DNA from: Mycolicibacterium tokaiense
GTDB taxonomy: Bacteria > Actinomycetota > Actinomycetes > Mycobacteriales > Mycobacteriaceae
Direction: 5' to 3'
Length of the DNA: 64,000 nt
Assembly: GCF_010725885.1 (NCBI RefSeq)
Contig: NZ_AP022600.1
Location: 310,001-374,000, forward strand
In this document: one piece after another, positions 63,816 to 64,000 of the stretch
How positions within the stretch are numbered: position 1 is the stretch's first letter
Layout of the letters: the number at the start of each line of letters is the position of its first letter
Program-made: the position numbers and the translations under genes
The notes under the pieces: model-generated
What the model saw: only the letters and a program-made list of their open reading frames with translations
The model's database searches: none
Told to the model about the DNA's origin: nothing

Positions 63816-64000
63816 TTACGACTGCCGGGACCACCACTGGAACAACTCGGCCATGGAGGATCCCCGGCTGTCGGCGGCCACGACGCTGAGGATGTGCGTC
63901 TCCAGCTGGGTCCAGCCCACCACGGGAGCCTCGCCGTCGAATCCGCACACCAGGATGCCGCGGGCCTGCTGCGGACCGGTGCTCACCCGCCACGGTCCCG
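63816..64000 (-). CDS. C-terminus of unidentified protein (5' end outside window)
   Basis: The minus-strand frame is open from the right edge to TAA at 63816-63818, giving ~61 residues that include GILVCGFDGEAPVVGW and end in AELFQWWSRQS. The pattern of a G-x-C segment, then GWT, then a C-terminal WW resembles domains found at the ends of some actinobacterial lipoproteins and Ser/Thr kinases. Too little is visible to name it. It is upstream of the sigma gene on the same strand. Confidence 0.6.
   Translation of the reverse strand, partial: GPWRVSTGPQQARGILVCGFDGEAPVVGWTQLETHILSVVAADSRGSSMAELFQWWSRQS

Overview
This window is chromosomal DNA from a mycobacterium, most likely a rapidly growing Mycolicibacterium. 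It is GC-rich and carries many GTG starts and overlapping start/stop codons. Much of the gene order matches, in reverse, the Mycobacterium tuberculosis stretch from kgd (Rv1248c) down to fdxC (Rv1177). I recalled that order from memory and did not compute it. I saw no rRNA, tRNA, CRISPR array, insertion sequence or phage module.

Layout. 1-5.7 kb: the 3' end of kgd, a K+/H+ antiport pair (TrkA-C regulator plus CPA2 antiporter), a voltage-gated-type K+ channel bracketed by two copies of the antiporter 3' end, a DUF732 secreted protein and an MBL-fold hydrolase. 5.8-12.0 kb: a short-chain dehydrogenase, then an amino-acid-type ABC importer co-transcribed with a 585-residue protein that joins a PLP-dependent class-V transaminase fold to a YheO/DauR-type sensor-regulator, then the lipoprotein LpqZ. 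12.1-18.7 kb: CorA, an 86-bp triple tandem repeat, a SUFU-like protein, small membrane proteins (one frameshifted), a citrate-lyase-family enzyme, an MgtE-like protein without membrane domain, and DUF1003. 18.7-25.4 kb: lytic transglycosylase, Mrp, and the sigE-rseA-htrA-tatB envelope-stress operon with a divergent O-methyltransferase.

25.4-35.6 kb: a membrane protein, a methyltransferase, a PGRS-like glycine-rich secreted protein, a TetR-controlled ABC exporter (Rv1219c-1217c type), a pyrimidine-dimer-glycosylase-like protein, and divergent glgC/glgA. 35.4-43.8 kb: a minus-strand operon folP2-gpgS-DivIVA-like-tagA-DUF3117, then fadD6, a LOG-family protein, regulators and an LLM oxidoreductase. 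43.9-49.7 kb: a PaoABC-like three-subunit molybdenum hydroxylase with a Tat leader, then dapE/dapD. 49.7-57.9 kb: a VOC protein, fadD36, a Nudix hydrolase, a nucleobase permease with an extra C-terminal repeat domain, a small secreted protein, a hydrolase, and pruB-pruA with divergent pruC. 57.9-64 kb: PruC, a TetR/sulfotransferase pair, dapC-fdxC, a SigH-like ECF sigma factor, and the 3' end of an unidentified gene.

Functional themes: cation homeostasis (antiporter, channel, CorA, MgtE-like), the cell-envelope stress response, glycogen and methylglucose polysaccharide synthesis (glgC, glgA, gpgS), lysine/diaminopimelate synthesis (dapE, dapD, dapC) and proline catabolism (pruA, pruB, pruC). 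The most unusual element is the 6.7-11.1 kb operon, where importer, catabolic enzyme and probable sensor-regulator form one self-contained unit behind paired operator-like repeats.
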